Assembly (NCBI GenBank): GCA_945910005.1
Contig: OX246741.1
Span: 41,997,232 to 42,061,231, forward strand
Source of the DNA: Isoperla grammatica
Taxonomy: Eukaryota > Arthropoda > Insecta > Plecoptera > Perlodidae
Length of the DNA stretch: 64,000 nt
Reading direction: 5' to 3'
Positions 8,870 through 18,590 of the stretch are shown here, piece by piece. The stretch's first letter is position 1; the number at the start of each line of letters is the position of its first letter. The notes beneath the pieces were generated by a model, which worked only from the letters and a program-made list of their open reading frames with translations, had not been told where the DNA came from and did not search any database. Made by a program: the position numbers and the translations under genes.

Positions 8870-11662
8870 CTACCTCACCCGTCTTTTCTTGGCAAAGAGG
8901 GGAAGGCGAATGTTGCGGTGGCGTCCACATGCCCGTGGGTTGGGAGGTCTGAATTCAAGGGTGTTTATGCTTGCGACTGGACGGAGATATCTATCATGAG
9001 GGTTGGGCATAAAGTCCAACTGTGACCTCACGAGAGGGTTTGGGTGCCGTGATAAAGAGTTAAAGAATTTAAGGGATCGATCCTGAACCAACTTGTCTAC
9101 CAAAGGTAGATCCAGAGAAGTGTGGAGCGGAACGATTGGGGTGTATTTAGGGAGGTGCATCACCACTCGGAGGACAGTATTTTGGAGGCGCTGTAATTTT
9201 AGAAAATTAGTATATGATGTGGTGCCCCATATGGGAGCGGCATATAGAAATGTGGGACGGATAACGGTCGTGTAGATCCGAAGACGGTCTTTCTCTGCAA
9301 TAACTGGAGACCTCAGTATTGACTGAAGAGCAAACATTTTGTTACGACTCTTTTGCATCACTTTGGTAACATGATGGTTCCAGCTAAGATGGTGGTCTAG
9401 AAGTGCACCAAGGTACAGATTGGTCTTGGACCATTCGATCGGGACACCGTCCAGAAAGAGGGGAAATTGTTTGAGGGCACGACCAGTGGTAAACATGGTA
9501 GCTGAAGTTTTGCCAACGTTGAGTTTAAAACGCCATTTGGCATACCATGGAGATATTAAGTCGAGACCAGCTTGGAGGTGTTTTACAGCAAGCTCCGCGG
9601 AGCGGGAGGTGGCAGCAATGGCGTCATCATCTGCAAAGAGATGCACATCAACACCCTTGGGCATTTCTGGCATGTCCGCCGTGTAAATATTAAATAGAGT
9701 TGGACTGAGTACTGATCCCTGAGGTACTCCTGCGCGTATTTTTCGTGGTGAAGACAGTGACCCCAGCCAGGATGCCCGAAAACTTCTTTTGTGGAGGAAT
9801 GATTGGAGAAAGTGAATGATATGCAGGGGGAATTTGTACCGGGCTAGTTTCAATAACAAGCCAGCATGCCAGACTGAGTCGAAAGCTTTGGCAATGTCGA
9901 GGAAAGCAACGGCTGTGACTTTCTTGTTATTGAAACCATGGGTGATGCGATTTGTGAGACGTAAAAGTTGATGTTCCGTAGAGGTGTTTGCTACGAAACC
10001 AAATTGATACTGGGGGATAATGGTGTTTTCGGATAAATGGCGCGTGATGCGAGTTAGGACCAGAGACTCAAGCATTTTGGCCATGACATTGAGAAGACTG
10101 ATTGGTCTGTAGCTGGACGGGTCTGACGGCGGTTTCCCGGGTTTTAAGATTGAGATAATTTTGGCCATTTTCCAATTTTTTGGGAAATATGACGTAGTGA
10201 GGCACCGTTCATAAATAAGGAAGAGGACTGCCACAGCTGACCCGGGAAGTTGTCGAATGAGCACCGCTCCTATACCGTCGGGACCAGGGGCTTTACGGGG
10301 GTTTAATTTGAAAAAGATGGTACGTAGTTCAAAGGGCTGTAAATTGTACTCTGGTGGGGGTTCCGGGCACACAGTTTTCGAAAAGTAGATTTTCATTAAC
10401 CTATCCAAATCAGGTTCGCCAGGAACTGGTGGATTTGGGATGAAGGCCATTTCCAGACTGCGCGAGATTGCCTCGGCTTTGTCCGGGCTACTAAGTGCCC
10501 AGCCTGCAGGTGTGAGGATCGGAGGATTGGGTGCTTTCGACTTCTGTAGCGTCTTGGCCATCCGCCAGATGGAGTTGTCGTGGTAAGAGAGAGTAGACAG
10601 TTTTGCTTCCCACTGCGATGACATATGGTCGGCAATATCGCGGTCAAGTGCACGTTGCAGTCTGTCGTATTCGGCCTTGCAGTCTGGCGTTCGGAACGCT
10701 TGCCAGCGCCGACGGGCTCGATTTTTCTGTCGCACACATGCACGAAGGGCAGGTGGTAAAGACAGATGTGTTGAGGGCGACGGTGTGTATTTGGGGATTG
10801 CAACATTAGCTGCCTGACGGATAAGAGCCGATAGGAAGGAGATCGACGTATCGATAGCTGAAGATGAGTCGAGAAGTGGAAGTGGGAGGGCAGTGAGGCG
10901 GTTATGAATATGATTACGGAAGCGCTGCCAGTCGGCTTTTCCGTATGAGAACCGGGGGGTAGGTGGTTGGTAATTGATTTTGTTACCAATATTTATGAGG
11001 ATCGGATTATGGTCGGATGTGAGTGCCTGGACTGTCGAAATATCGTAAGATGTGTGGATGTTCCGAATAATGGCAATGTCTAGCACATCAGGAGGGGTAG
11101 TGTCCCGATAGTGGTAGTATGTTGGTTCGACAGGCCCAGTGACATTGAGTCTAAGGTTGGTAGACGTGATGAAACGAAGAAGAGCAAGTCCCCGCGTGTT
11201 ATTGACAGCCGAATTCCAAAGATGGTGTTTGGCATTTAAGTCACCCGCCAGAACAGTCGGCATTTGTGAAGTGAAGAGGGAATTAAAGTCGGTGCCAGTG
11301 AAATGTTTATTTGGGGGCGAGTATGCTGCGATGCATCGCATCGGACCAGCAGCTGTTTTCACAATTGCGATAGTGGCTTCGACCGCAGAAAGAAGGGGGG
11401 TGGGCTCTTGAACGACGGCGGCTGTAGAGCGAGAGAGAATGGCAGTACCACCCCCTCTCGTACGTTTAGACGCTGTCAGTCGATCGTTACGGAGAATTTG
11501 GAAGCCAGGAATAGACCAGTTGTCAGAAGGGAGAAGATGAGTTTCGTTGATGAGAATGATGTCTATGGAAAGTTGATGAACTAGGTGGATGAGTTCTGCC
11601 GTTTTGCGACGAACTCCTCCATTGGCGTTCCACGCCAGTAATTTCAATTCCAGCTTAGCCAT
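8870..11662 (-). CDS. Jockey-clade non-LTR retrotransposon ORF2: endonuclease and reverse transcriptase
   Basis: This 930-residue polyprotein drives target-primed reverse transcription. An APE-type endonuclease fills about residues 5-225, with Asn12 in WNANG, Glu40 in INETHL, Asp141/Asn143 in GDLNAKH and Asp217/His218 in TSDHNP, so all canonical catalytic positions are present. The reverse transcriptase spans about 445-730: the YRPISLL motif (518-524), Asp589 in FLDIAKAFD, GVPQGS (645-650) and FADD (676-679) as the catalytic YxDD-type box. The rest is the usual Jockey C-terminal region with no RNase H motif that I can see. The start is the ATG overlapping the end of ORF1 by 8 bp. The frame has no stops, so the copy may have been recently active. 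Confidence 0.96.
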   Translation of the reverse strand: MAKLELKLLAWNANGGVRRKTAELIHLVHQLSIDIILINETHLLPSDNWSIPGFQILRNDRLTASKRTRGGGTAILSRSTAAVVQEPTPLLSAVEATIAIVKTAAGPMRCIAAYSPPNKHFTGTDFNSLFTSQMPTVLAGDLNAKHHLWNSAVNNTRGLALLRFITSTNLRLNVTGPVEPTYYHYRDTTPPDVLDIAIIRNIHTSYDISTVQALTSDHNPILINIGNKINYQPPTPRFSYGKADWQRFRNHIHNRLTALPLPLLDSSSAIDTSISFLSALIRQAANVAIPKYTPSPSTHLSLPPALRACVRQKNRARRRWQAFRTPDCKAEYDRLQRALDRDIADHMSSQWEAKLSTLSYHDNSIWRMAKTLQKSKAPNPPILTPAGWALSSPDKAEAISRSLEMAFIPNPPVPGEPDLDRLMKIYFSKTVCPEPPPEYNLQPFELRTIFFKLNPRKAPGPDGIGAVLIRQLPGSAVAVLFLIYERCLTTSYFPKNWKMAKIISILKPGKPPSDPSSYRPISLLNVMAKMLESLVLTRITRHLSENTIIPQYQFGFVANTSTEHQLLRLTNRITHGFNNKKVTAVAFLDIAKAFDSVWHAGLLLKLARYKFPLHIIHFLQSFLHKRSFRASWLGSLSSPRKIRAGVPQGSVLSPTLFNIYTADMPEMPKGVDVHLFADDDAIAATSRSAELAVKHLQAGLDLISPWYAKWRFKLNVGKTSATMFTTGRALKQFPLFLDGVPIEWSKTNLYLGALLDHHLSWNHHVTKVMQKSRNKMFALQSILRSPVIAEKDRLRIYTTVIRPTFLYAAPIWGTTSYTNFLKLQRLQNTVLRVVMHLPKYTPIVPLHTSLDLPLVDKLVQDRSLKFFNSLSRHPNPLVRSQLDFMPNPHDRYLRPVASINTLEFRPPNPRACGRHRNIRLPLFAKKRRVR

Positions 11663-13445
11663 TGTTGGGTGCAGAGATGAGTGTTTTAAGAAGGGTAGCT
11701 AGGGTGGAAATGATGGGGTCGCTGGAATAGGCGATGAGGGCATCGGCTATTTGGCCGATGATGGTCCAGGCCGGGTTACGACCTTGGGGAGCAAGTGGAG
11801 GCGGCAGCAGTGGAGGCGGCGGTTGTGAAGGTGGTACATGGCCACGTGGACGCCGTGGGGCGGGAACTAGGCCATGGGGTTGAGAAGACTGTGACGGACT
11901 GGTGTGTGGTACATCAGTTAGGTCAGGTGGAGACTGTTGTGGTGTCGAGGCCTGGACAGCTTGTGCGTACGAGACTAGTGGGGGAAATGCGGCACTGAAG
12001 GTGGCTGTGGGGAAGCTAGCACGCTGTTGTGAAGCTACAGGCGGCGGAGGTGGTTGCTTTTGGCGGCGGTTTGTTACCGGACGGCCTGGCTGGTTTTGGT
12101 TGCTCTGTGCTCGGGCATCACATGCATCAAGATATGCCTTGCACTTACGGTACGAGGCTGGGTGGGCTTGTTTGCAGTTGACGCAAGTGGCGGGTGAGTC
12201 GGGGGATTTGGGGCAATGCGCTGACTTGTGGGCCTGGGCGCATTTAAAGCACGCCGGCGGAAGATGGCAGAAGGCCGATGAATGGCCAAATTGTTGGCAA
12301 TTGAAGCATTGCCGTGGACCTGATTGGCCACGGTAACGTTCAAATGTCACTTTGTGGTGGCAGATGATGGTGACTGTATGAAGGGGGACGCCGGTGTCAA
12401 AGAGAGAGACGGTGGCAACAAACAAGGGCATGGGTCGACGAGTGAACGGAGAGTCGCCATTATGCAGGATTTGACGGAGGTCAATGATATTGACGCCCTG
12501 CTCCGTTAGATCAAGTTTTATGTCCTCGACTGGCACAGAGGAGGAAAGACCGCGAATTACGAGACGTTTCTGTCTCTGTTCGACGGTCGGGAAAGTGTGA
12601 AAGAGGAGTTTATGGCCCCGTAAATATTGGAAAATCTCGTCATAGGTTTGTCGGAGATTGGGTTTAATGCGGAAGGCTTCCGCTGTGGCCGAGATGGTAT
12701 ATGCCCCTTTGGTGGCCTTGGCCAATAGGGTGACCAAAGAGGAATAGTTTTCGATATTGTATAAGAGGATGGGCGGGGGTTTCGAGTCGGAGGGGTGCTG
12801 ATTGGCAGTCCCAGGGTTAGCTTGGTCCGAGGAAGTTGCTGGGGGATGCGTAGCTACCGGTTTATGTATTACGGAGCTGGGACTTGCACGTTGTGCATGG
12901 AGTTTCGGTGGCCTGGATGCGGTAGAGCGGACAGAAGACGCGTCCGAGTCGGGGGAGAGCGAGTGGGTCCGGCGACGTTTCGAACGCACTGTTTTGCTGG
13001 TCGAGGGTTGAGACTGGCATAGCTCCATCTCGCTTTCAGCGCCGGAGTCTATGACCAGGGAGTTGTCGTCGTCCGACATGATGTCGCAGTCGACATCTAG
13101 GGCCAGAAACCTATTTGCGGTGGGCGTTACTGGCCTGTCTGGGACTGGTTGATCGGGTAGTGGAGCTGATGGAGGGACTCCTGCGTTAGTTGAAATAATG
13201 GGGAAGGAGTAACGGCCCTTTCGCGGCTCCTTCACCTTCAGTGGGATCTTAGTCCACACTGGAGGTGGTTCAGGAGTGCGTGGCTTGGACGTGGTAGCTG
13301 CCATAAGGGGCGGGATTATCGGGGGTAGCATCCCGGTGGAGGTACCAGGTTTAGAATGTTTATAAATTGTAGACCTCTTATGAGGCAAGAATTGGGGAAG
13401 ACCAGCGGCGGGCGTGGCCTTCGGGTGAAATGGCGGGAAAACCAT
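11655..13445 (-). CDS. Jockey-clade retrotransposon ORF1: gag-like RNA-binding protein with three zinc knuckles
   Basis: This 596-residue nucleocapsid-like protein packages element RNA. The first ~220 residues are proline/serine-rich and look disordered, with an acidic patch around 118-142 and a basic KRRR near 156. Residues about 225-370 resemble the two RRM-like folds and the PRE_C2HC region of Jockey gag proteins. Three knuckles follow: C380-x2-C-x4-H-x4-C, C399-x2-C-x3-H-x4-C and C421-x2-C-x3-H-x6-C, the typical Jockey series. A proline/glutamine-rich tail closes it. The stop (TAA) overlaps the ATG of ORF2 in ATGGCTAA, which suggests termination-reinitiation coupling. I kept the first ATG because the 5' UTR lies directly upstream. 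The frame is intact. Confidence 0.94.
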   Translation of the reverse strand: MVFPPFHPKATPAAGLPQFLPHKRSTIYKHSKPGTSTGMLPPIIPPLMAATTSKPRTPEPPPVWTKIPLKVKEPRKGRYSFPIISTNAGVPPSAPLPDQPVPDRPVTPTANRFLALDVDCDIMSDDDNSLVIDSGAESEMELCQSQPSTSKTVRSKRRRTHSLSPDSDASSVRSTASRPPKLHAQRASPSSVIHKPVATHPPATSSDQANPGTANQHPSDSKPPPILLYNIENYSSLVTLLAKATKGAYTISATAEAFRIKPNLRQTYDEIFQYLRGHKLLFHTFPTVEQRQKRLVIRGLSSSVPVEDIKLDLTEQGVNIIDLRQILHNGDSPFTRRPMPLFVATVSLFDTGVPLHTVTIICHHKVTFERYRGQSGPRQCFNCQQFGHSSAFCHLPPACFKCAQAHKSAHCPKSPDSPATCVNCKQAHPASYRKCKAYLDACDARAQSNQNQPGRPVTNRRQKQPPPPPVASQQRASFPTATFSAAFPPLVSYAQAVQASTPQQSPPDLTDVPHTSPSQSSQPHGLVPAPRRPRGHVPPSQPPPPLLPPPLAPQGRNPAWTIIGQIADALIAYSSDPIISTLATLLKTLISAPNNG

Positions 13446-13700
13446 GACTTGGATGCGATAGTTTACTATCTGGGAGGGGAGGGAGGGGGTGAGGAAGGGG
13501 AAGGGAGAGGGTTAAACACCCGACACCGCCACTAGCGCGGGGGACAGAACCCTTCCGCGGTCGCGTTGGTGAGCGGGATAAGGGAAGGGAGGGAGGGTGT
13601 AAGACCCAGCACCGTCACGATCGCGGGGGAATTTCCGCAATCGCGTTGGTGGTAAGGGGAGAAAGGGGAAGGGAGGAAAAGGATAAGGGAGGAAGGGGAA
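13446..13700 (-). promoter_or_regulatory. Probable 5' UTR/internal promoter of the Jockey-like element, with a repeated module
   Basis: Upstream of ORF1 is strongly strand-biased sequence (G-rich on plus, C-rich in the sense of the element). Two imperfect copies of a module about 85 bp apart lie at about 13512-13580 and 13600-13660. Both contain CACCG, a TCGCGGGGG-like block and TCGCGTTGGTG. Duplicated promoter-proximal modules are common in the 5' UTRs of non-LTR retrotransposons. Its role as a promoter is inferred from position. The outer end of the element was not located. Confidence 0.5.
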
Positions 13701-14704
13701 GAAGTTAAAACTTGAAGGAAAAGGACACGGGGTGATGCCCCTTAATCTTCTGTTCTTCTGCTTATTGGATTCCTGTCTGAGAGTAATCTTGCGTTCGAAC
13801 CACTCAGAACAGGCGGATCCCAAAGCTGTTTGGTTAATTGCTCCTCGATATATTGCAATCGAGAGGGCAGTTTAGTTGGCAAGAGTCACCGCCTTGTTGA
13901 TCACGGTAACCCCTACGCCAGGTAAGTATGTATGTCATATGAGGAGTATATAGACATGATCGTATGTGCTGTGGGGGGGAGTCGTTTGTACAATGTCAAA
14001 AAGGACTCCCTCCCCCCCTCCCCCCTCAATACTACCATACTATTAGCGTTTAAACTCAAAGTGGCTGAACTCTGGGGAGAGAATCTGGCATCAACTCAGT
14101 GCATATAGCTCACCGCCTTACGCGGTGTTGTGGCGTATGAGCAAGTTGTTTTCGTTGTTTTGTTCATTGTTCTGGTTGGGTTTTCAATGCAGAAGGTCCT
14201 AAGTTTGATTTCCGGCTCGGGATGGGATTTTTTTAACTTTGGAAAATTATTTTAATCTATCTATATAGTGGTGTAGATGCAAATGGTGACTTGCGCAGCC
14301 GTCATAGCAACAACCCACAATATTAAGATAATGGAGTAGATGTCCCCCCTCAGAAAATCAGTTCTTGTCAATGCGTGGGTAGAAAATAAGTACAGATTGT
14401 ATCTTGGCTTACGATGGGCAGGAGGTGGGGGGGGGGGGGGGGGGGGGGGGGAATGAGAGCTTCCCGAAATGTCAGCTGCAGTTATTATTTGTGATTGTTT
14501 GTTGGAAGACATTAAAAATGAAATAAAAATATAAAATTGACTGTTGACATAGTGTGACGACTTACACAAAGCCTGCCACTGCCGCTGCCACGTGGGGGTT
14601 GATGGTGTAGCTGGGCCGTGGGTCGACTCCTCTATTCCCGGGATACTCAAACGGGCTCCAGTTCCTTTCTTTTTTATAAATATTATGATGATTATGATTA
14701 TATT
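13701..14704. other. No gene recognised; includes a 25-base poly-G run
   Basis: Mixed sequence between the two retrotransposons. A run of 25 G lies at 14427-14451 and a C-rich stretch at about 14005-14026. The segment near 14195-14240 resembles the 3' part of a tRNA-derived SINE (a TTTGATTTCC box-B-like element and a T-run), but without a convincing box A I do not call it. The open frame at 14650-14261 (minus) reads through the homopolymer and is not credible. Confidence 0.4.
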
Positions 14705-14816
14705 AACACTATTCTATCGTTGTCGAAATAACAATAAAATAGTGTTGAAACAACCTGTTGAGTACTTACGCCCTTTCCTTATGGTGAACGAAATAATGCT
14801 CCCAGCATCCATCACA
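14705..14816 (-). repeat. 3' LTR remnant (112 bp of U3)
   Basis: Identical base for base to 20930-21041. On the minus strand it starts TGTGATGG, directly after the polypurine tract, as a 3' LTR should. It stops after 112 bp, so the remaining ~520 bp of LTR are absent. Confidence 0.85.
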
Positions 14817-14828
14817 GCTCCCCCCTTT
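14817..14828 (-). other. Polypurine tract
   Basis: On the minus strand AAAGGGGGGAGC directly precedes the TG of the 3' LTR. Composition and position fit the plus-strand priming site of LTR retrotransposons. Confidence 0.75.
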
Positions 14829-16092
14829 GAAAAAGGGTGCTATGTTCCTGAGAGCATACACTCCTTTAAAGACCTCTTAGTTAGCGTAAGTTCTCAACAG
14901 GACATAAATTTTCTGACCGCGACCGCACCAGGTACATTGATGGGAACTATTTCCCCTGGTCCCCCGTAAACTTTAACTCAAATCCTCTGCCTGAATGGTT
15001 GAAACCCCAAGTTGCGTAGCAATAAGGAATGGAGCGCAAGGTTACACTGGGGTAAGGAAAATGGCCGTCGCACTGTCCTGCTACTCCTGTTTATCTTTTT
15101 CTAGCATTTTTTTCCCTCTTCCTCATCTCTTACACGTGTCATCATGGTCGGAACTTCCAGCCCAAGTAAACCACTCTTCAGTAAGTTTACCTGGCGCCGG
15201 CTCAACCACACACACTTGCGCACCTGCGAATGTCTATCAACACTTCGCGGTGTAAATGTTTTTCAGCCTGGTAGTAGATACCAAAGGCAAGAAGAAAACA
15301 GTGCTCTTACTAGACGCACAGAGTTGCACTAGGCTAGATGAACTTTGATAGCCACCTGCCTTATCTATTGTTTCTCAAGCGGACAGTGTCGAGTCAGGGT
15401 AATTCGAATCCCTGGCCGGCCGGATGGAAGCTAGGCTCAGAGGAAACTTGCTCACGCTAGCTCAGTGTCACTGAATTCTCAACCTCACAGGACTCACTTC
15501 GCACCGTAGCCCGTGCTGTGATCGTGAAAATAACCCTTTAAAACACTATCCCTATTCGCCAATAACGGCTTAGTGCGCGCAGAGCTTTCTCAATTGATTA
15601 TCAGCTTTCAACAATCCCTGTCTACTCACGCTATACGCTTTCGCGAATCTACTTTCCCCTCCGTTCACCAGCAAATTTGCTATTGTTCGCGTATAGTGCA
15701 GTGACCGTGCCTCGAACCTGGACCTACTCTGCTTGCACACCCTTCAACGCACCTGGATAACACTCGGCAGCAAGTAAGTACTGAAATCTTCCTTACTATT
15801 TCATTTAATCAGCCGAAACTCGGTTCGCCCTAAATCTATGCAATGCATCATGGCTGGAACCACTAATACTGACGTGGCACTGCCACTAGGTCTGTCCCTC
15901 TGTTGCCAAATAGGCTGGCAACTCTTCCAATACAAATTTCTTTTCTTTTTACATTCACAAATTTTCTGACGTACGTCACAGCTAGCTTACATTCTCAGTC
16001 ACAATTTTTTATATTTTGTTATGACGTATCATCGGCTTATGATTTTTTCTTCTTTTATTTGACTTCTGTCGTCCTTGCTGCGGGCGCCCGTC
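14829..16092. other. Non-coding interior between envelope-like remnant and 3' LTR
   Basis: About 1.26 kb without a credible gene. It is long for a 3' untranslated region, so part may be inserted sequence. At 15390-15420 a box-B-like AATTCGAATCC sits between GGG and CCC as in a tRNA T-arm, but no complete tRNA fold was found. Open frames at 14592-14969 (crossing the LTR remnant), 14995-15255 and 15903-16295 on the plus strand have no motif. Confidence 0.45.
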
Positions 16093-16401
16093 CTATTCCG
16101 CCCTCCTGGAGAACAACGTCCGAGGGGCGACCTCGGCTTCGCTGCAAGGCTCAGTCTCGCCTGCCGCGTCACCGCCTCCTATCGCCTCCAAGCACACGAC
16201 CTCAGGTCGCGACGCCAAATGGACAGCCACCGACGACAGCTGCGAAGGCTCGGCCCCACTTCTCCTCCGTCGGTAACAGCAGACACCTAGCATAGAGATT
16301 ACCAAAATTAGGACAATGCTTCCTACCGGAATCCCATACTGACTAACGGGATGGTACTCAGTTTCCTTAATTTCCTTAAAGTCGATCGATGATAACTGCA
16401 C
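16093..16401 (-). pseudogene. Envelope-like C-terminal fragment with transmembrane segment
   Basis: A 102-codon minus-strand frame. About 20 residues in, a hydrophobic stretch (roughly residues 22-43) is followed by four consecutive arginines, the classic layout of a type I membrane anchor with a cytoplasmic stop-transfer signal. The remaining ~55 residues would be a GC-rich-encoded tail. The position downstream of the other envelope-like pieces and upstream of the 3' LTR fits the end of an env gene in an env-bearing LTR retrotransposon. It is separated from the rest of env by the 527-bp AT-rich segment 16393-16919, so it is a fragment. Only position and membrane topology support the identity. 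Confidence 0.5.
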
Positions 16402-16937
16402 TTGTAATATAAATCATTCAAATTGTATGTACTGCAAGTTGAGATTAAGCTCGTGAATATTGTAGAAAAAAATATGCACCTACCGCTATTAGTTTTTTAT
16501 TTATTGAGTGTTGAAATGCGTTGGAATTCCCTATGTTATACATTGTAACTGAACAAAAACCTACACTTTCAATCGTATAACTTCGCGTAGCACCTTCAAA
16601 AAGTAATATATTGTAACAAATTTTCGTCCTAAATGTAGATAACTTCATGACTAACATACATACGTTTGAAAAAGATGATCAAACGCGATCCGTTTTCAAG
16701 ATATTCGCGTTGGTGTGTCAATTTTACGTCAAATCTACTCAAATTAGAAACTATAAATATACTTTATTAATAAAAAAAAATATATAATTTCAAGAAGTTC
16801 AGTATTTAATGCTACTCACATGTAATAATTCTTGAAATTCATAATTTAAAATTTAAAAAAGTATTTTTTCATGTCCATTTAATTTGAATAGTAAAGTTGT
16901 ATTGAATGGGTAGTTCACTTCATCGATCGACTTTAAG
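16375..16937. repeat. 18-bp exact inverted repeat flanking an AT-rich insert in the envelope-like region
   Basis: CTTAAAGTCGATCGATGA at 16375-16392 and its exact reverse complement at 16920-16937 bracket 527 bp of AT-rich, non-coding sequence (16393-16919). The insert splits the envelope-like reading. Sequences just inside the repeats do not match each other, so it does not look like a simple TIR element. An inversion, or an insertion beside a duplicated and inverted target, would also produce this. Confidence 0.6.
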
Positions 16938-17049
16938 TCGCCTCATCAGCGAGTTTATTACTACCGTCCTCTCCCCATTCTTATTGACGGAACCGTGCTC
17001 TAGCATGTACGCTTTAATGCCCTCATGACTAGCTACAGCCCCTTGCCTA

Positions 17050-17420
17050 GATGGTCATACTCAATATCCTCCCTTACTGGTATCTGAGGAAGAACTATAG
17101 AATCCAACTCTGATGCAACATGGGTTACACCATTACTATAAGGCAACAACCTGAAATTATCCGAATAAGTAATAACAATCAGATGTCATTTCCATCATCC
17201 CTGTGCCAGATACCACCTGACTTCGTCCTCCCGAGCTGCTGGCTGCCGTACGACACCGTTGGACCATCCGAGTAGGGGTTGGGACGCTGTACATCCAGGA
17301 CTTCATGTCGGGAGTCCGGATCCAGCGCGCCTTGAAACCACCCGGACACAGCCTCCGGTCGCAGACCCTCCGAGCCGCTTCCTGCTGCCCGAGGAACATC
17401 GCCGCTTCACAACTCTCTGC
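17050..17420 (-). pseudogene. Envelope-like ectodomain fragment, frameshifted from the upstream frame
   Basis: The open part is 17399-17157 (80 codons). The frame before its first Met, and the sequence after it, continue in the same style. Spaced cysteines (C-x2-A near the start, a second about 15 residues on, a third after a tryptophan/tyrosine-containing stretch, then a cysteine after a Gly-x-Gly-containing segment) and a conserved-looking W-x-Y-S pattern resemble the cysteine layout of envelope-like proteins in arthropod env-bearing retrotransposons. It lies directly after the stop of the pol/env-like frame but in another frame, so an indel broke the gene. Identification is by pattern only. 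Confidence 0.4.
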
Positions 17421-17711
17421 TCAGTAGGTATCAATAGCTATATTAGCAGGACAGATCACAAAAGAATTGCCTAATTGGCAGGTTAGATAATCGGCCATGG
17501 TCATTACCACGTACGACTGCCTATCGCTCCATAACGCGATATAATCGTACACGTTCTCCATAGCAATGCCATCACCCAACTTATCATCCAGATAAGGCAA
17601 CGATTTAATTTGGTACAGCTCAAATGACCTATCTACCGTACTCAAAGGGAGCTTATCATTTATACAGTTATTACTCATAATTATAGTATGCCCCTCCACC
17701 CTTAAATCAAC
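17421..17711 (-). pseudogene. Envelope-like segment fused to the end of pol
   Basis: The last ~95 codons of the pol frame, after FVWSEKTAFE (residues 747-756). The tail is not RNase H. It has a Y-x-I-x-S-L-P pattern, a YIALWSD block and two cysteines nine residues apart, features that I associate with the ectodomain of env-like proteins of arthropod LTR elements. The junction at about 17711 has no stop, so the deletion happened to keep the frame. Confidence 0.5.
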
Positions 17712-18590
17712 CTCAAATGCTGTTTTTTCTGACCAAACAAAAGGCACATCTTGCTTCGTAAGCTCAGTTAAGGGCAGGGCGATACTCGCAAAATTCGGTA
17801 CATACCTTCTGTAGTACCCCGCCAGCCCAACAAAAGCTCGTACCTCTTTCACATTGGTTGGCCTCTTATAGTCCTGTACGACCTTGGTGAGCCGAGGATC
17901 TGTTTGGACGCCCTCACTCGTCACAATGTGACCTAAGTAGTTCACTTGCGAGTGAGCAAATACACATTTCTCGATCTGGATATGCAGGTTGGCTTCTCGG
18001 AGCCTCTCTAACACCCTTGTTAGAGCCTGAATGTGTTCATCCAGAGACACACTATACAAAATAATGTCATCCAAGTAAACCATGCACTCTACTCCTTTGA
18101 GTCCTGCTAGTACACAGTCCATCAGTCTCTGAAATGTGGCAGGAGCGCCTCCCAGACCCATCGCCAATCTTTTATAATGCCAATGACCCATTGACGGTAA
18201 AGAGAAAGCAGTTTTCTCCTTGTCCTTGTCGTCAATCTTACATTGATAATACCCGCTACGTAAATCCAACGTAGTAAAATATTTGCAGTTGCCCAGATTA
18301 TCCAAAGTTTCCGTAATATTCGGCAAAGGGTATGCATCCCCTTTGGTTACCTGGTTTAACCCCCGAAAATCTGTCACAAGTCGATATTTGACCTTACCAT
18401 CAGGGCCAGGCAACTTTTTGGGTATCATCAAAATGGGTGAATTCCACGGCGAACTAGATGGCTCGATAACTCCCTTACGGAGCATATCTTTCACATGCTC
18501 TTCCGCAACCGCTTTAAGCGCGTGCGGCCTCCTATAGAGAGCCTTGTGAACTGGTCTAGCATCACCAGTATCAATGGTATGACACACCAT

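Noticed and set aside
11795..12509. Plus-strand open frames over the Jockey ORF1 region
   Set aside because: They are shadows of the minus-strand gag-like frame, which carries the zinc knuckles.
14105..14240. tRNA-derived SINE
   Set aside because: A box-B-like TTTGATTTCC and T-run are present, but no matching box A at the right distance and no target duplication were found.
15385..15415. tRNA gene
   Set aside because: A T-arm-like GGG...TTCGAAT...CCC occurs, but I could not find an acceptor stem, D arm or anticodon arm around it.
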